DNA of 42,584 bases from an uncultured Clostridia bacterium (lineage in GTDB: Bacteria > Bacillota > Clostridia > Christensenellales > CAG-138): NCBI GenBank assembly GCA_934633985.1, contig CAKTYU010000011.1, forward strand, positions 1 through 42,584, read 5' to 3'. Positions 41,546 through 42,584 of this stretch are shown one piece after another. The stretch's first letter is position 1. Every line of letters begins with the position of its first letter. The translations under genes were made by a program, and so were the position numbers. The notes under the pieces are model-generated. The model was not told the DNA's origin. It saw nothing but the letters and a program-made list of their open reading frames with translations, and did no database searches.

Positions 41546-42487
41546 ATGTACGATAGCTTTTTTGTTGCCCTTAAAGTGGTCTTTCCCATGGCGCTGCTCA
41601 TGGGAACCGGCATGCTCCTGCGCAGGGGCGGCGTCATAGACAGGGTTTCAATGAGGTCGCTGGACAAAATAAGTTTCCAGCTTTTCATGCCCACTTTGCT
41701 GTTCATCAATATATACGACATAGATTTTTCCAAACCCTTCGGCGGTAAGCTGTTTGTGTTTTCTTTTATCGCCCTGATGATAATTTTTGCGACGGCGGAA
41801 ATCCTCCCCAAGCGATTGGTGGCAAACCACGACAAGGCCGCCGTCATAGGTCAAGCCATGATCCGCTCGAACTATATACTTTTCGGCATAGCGGTATGCG
41901 AATCCATATACGGCAAGGGTAACGCCGGAACCGCCGCGCTACTCGGTACACTGGTCGTTCCTCTCACCAACGCCCTCGCCGCAATAATACTTGAGATAAA
42001 CCGTTCCGGCAAGGCAAAACCCGGCAGGCTGCTGCTTTCCATAATCAAAAATCCAATGGTCACGGCGGCGTTGCTGGCGCTTGGTTTCAAGACACTAAAC
42101 ATAGTTATACCGGATATGACCTATTCCGTGATAGAGAATATAGCCGGCGTCACCACCACATTAGCCTTTATATCATTAGGCGTCAGCCTTGACCTTGGTG
42201 AACTCCACCATAACCGCGGACCGCTCACCATAGGCGTGCTGCTGCGTATGATAGCCATACCGGCAATATTTCTTCCCATATCCGTGCTGCTCGGCTTCAG
42301 GGGACAGGAACTGTGTACGTTGATGATACTCTTCGCCGCCCCCGCCGCCGTAGCCTCATACCCTATGGCGGTCGCAATGGGCGCGGACGGTCAACTTGCA
42401 GGCCATCTCGTATGCTGCACCACTGTTGTTTCCGTCTTTACGGTGTTTGCCTTTACGTTCGTATTCCAATCCCTCGGGATGCTGTAA
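41546..42487 (+). CDS. AEC family transporter (probable malate or organic acid carrier)
   Basis: Auxin-efflux-carrier family membrane protein of 313 residues with about ten helices in two halves. Typical stretches are FPMALLMGTGMLLRRGGVID near residue 13, QAMIRSNYILFGIAV near residue 103 and the C-terminal APAAVASYPMAVAMGADGQLA. CGGAGGAATT precedes the ATG, 13 bases after the regulator stop, so it belongs to the maeKR operon. Members such as MleP and MdcF move malate or malonate, which fits the locus. It may export products or import malate under different conditions. Confidence 0.9.
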   Translation: MYDSFFVALKVVFPMALLMGTGMLLRRGGVIDRVSMRSLDKISFQLFMPTLLFINIYDIDFSKPFGGKLFVFSFIALMIIFATAEILPKRLVANHDKAAVIGQAMIRSNYILFGIAVCESIYGKGNAGTAALLGTLVVPLTNALAAIILEINRSGKAKPGRLLLSIIKNPMVTAALLALGFKTLNIVIPDMTYSVIENIAGVTTTLAFISLGVSLDLGELHHNRGPLTIGVLLRMIAIPAIFLPISVLLGFRGQELCTLMILFAAPAAVASYPMAVAMGADGQLAGHLVCCTTVVSVFTVFAFTFVFQSLGML

Positions 42488-42528
42488 AACATTTTTAAAG
42501 GAGGTGCTACTGTCCTTTCTGAACGCAA

Positions 42529-42568
42529 AAAACGCACATGAGTCCACATAGATACTCATGTGCGTTTT
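42529..42568 (+). terminator. Terminator after the mae regulator-transporter operon
   Basis: AAAACGCACATGAGT / ACTCATGTGCGTTTT is a perfect 15-base stem with a ten-base loop, ending in TTTT. It lies 41 bases past the AEC stop. The flanking A's would let it act on the other strand too. A GGAGG at 42500-42504 precedes only a 15-codon GTG frame and is not credited as a gene. Confidence 0.9.
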
Positions 42569-42584
42569 AATGCGCCCGATCCAT

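Noticed and set aside
42503..42550. A possible 15-codon peptide after GGAGG at the window end
   Set aside because: The ribosome site touches the GTG without spacing and the frame runs into the terminator stem.
1..42584. CRISPR arrays, tRNA or rRNA genes, intact transposase or prophage genes
   Set aside because: No regularly spaced repeats, no cloverleaf-like or rRNA-like sequence, and no integrase, transposase or phage structural gene was recognised on either strand.

Overview
The window looks like a chromosomal segment of a spore-forming, low-branching Firmicute, most likely a moderately GC-rich member of the Clostridia. The basis is a spoIVFA-spoIVFB pair, Gram-positive style Shine-Dalgarno sites (GGAGG), lipoproteins with lipobox cysteines, RodA/FtsW/PBP wall genes, a DUF5685 plus J-domain pair and a WYL regulator. 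The exact genus cannot be read from the sequence. No rRNA, tRNA, CRISPR array, transposase or integrase gene was seen.

Region 1 (1-15.6 kb) is mainly cell envelope and sporulation. On the minus strand lie a substrate-binding lipoprotein, rodA, spoIVFA and spoIVFB, with glucose-6-phosphate isomerase upstream. Two plus-strand genes follow (a small anchored protein and a DUF3810 protein). Then come a minus-strand FHA-ftsW-pbpA operon, a GntR regulator, a class A PBP, a J-domain protein and a DUF5685 protein. A 277-bp foldback element (MITE-like) lies at 10512-10788 in the leader of the FHA-ftsW-pbpA operon. The last 76 bp of a second copy open the window.

Region 2 (15.6-21.4 kb) is a nucleoside acquisition cluster: a BMP/PnrA-type lipoprotein, a double ABC ATPase, two permeases and a type II thymidine kinase. 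The lipoprotein has very different codon choice from its neighbours, as expected for a highly expressed gene. A DUF1002 protein follows on the other strand.

Region 3 (22.4-28.9 kb) is a complete phosphate module, pstS-pstC-pstA-pstB-phoU-phoP-phoR, preceded by tandem TTTTACA boxes resembling PhoP sites. An M19 dipeptidase and a DUF819 membrane protein follow on the minus strand, then a NagD-like HAD phosphatase.

Region 4 (32.4-36.25 kb) is a visibly AT-richer, partly decayed accessory island. It holds a relic of a PfkB sugar kinase, a VanZ-like gene with an apparent N-terminal frameshift, a truncated DUF262 (GmrSD-type) gene directly behind a WYL regulator, an orphan NADAR antitoxin of the DarT1-associated type, a perfect 15-bp inverted repeat, and an unrecognised zinc-ribbon membrane protein. 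It is the most likely place for defence-related novelty.

Region 5 (36.3-42.6 kb) is a malate utilisation locus. Malic enzyme and a 2-hydroxycarboxylate transporter are transcribed divergently from a CitA/DcuS-type kinase, its response regulator and an AEC-family carrier. The layout matches the maePE/maeKR logic of lactobacilli. A TTTTGAAA repeat in the divergent region is a good operator candidate.
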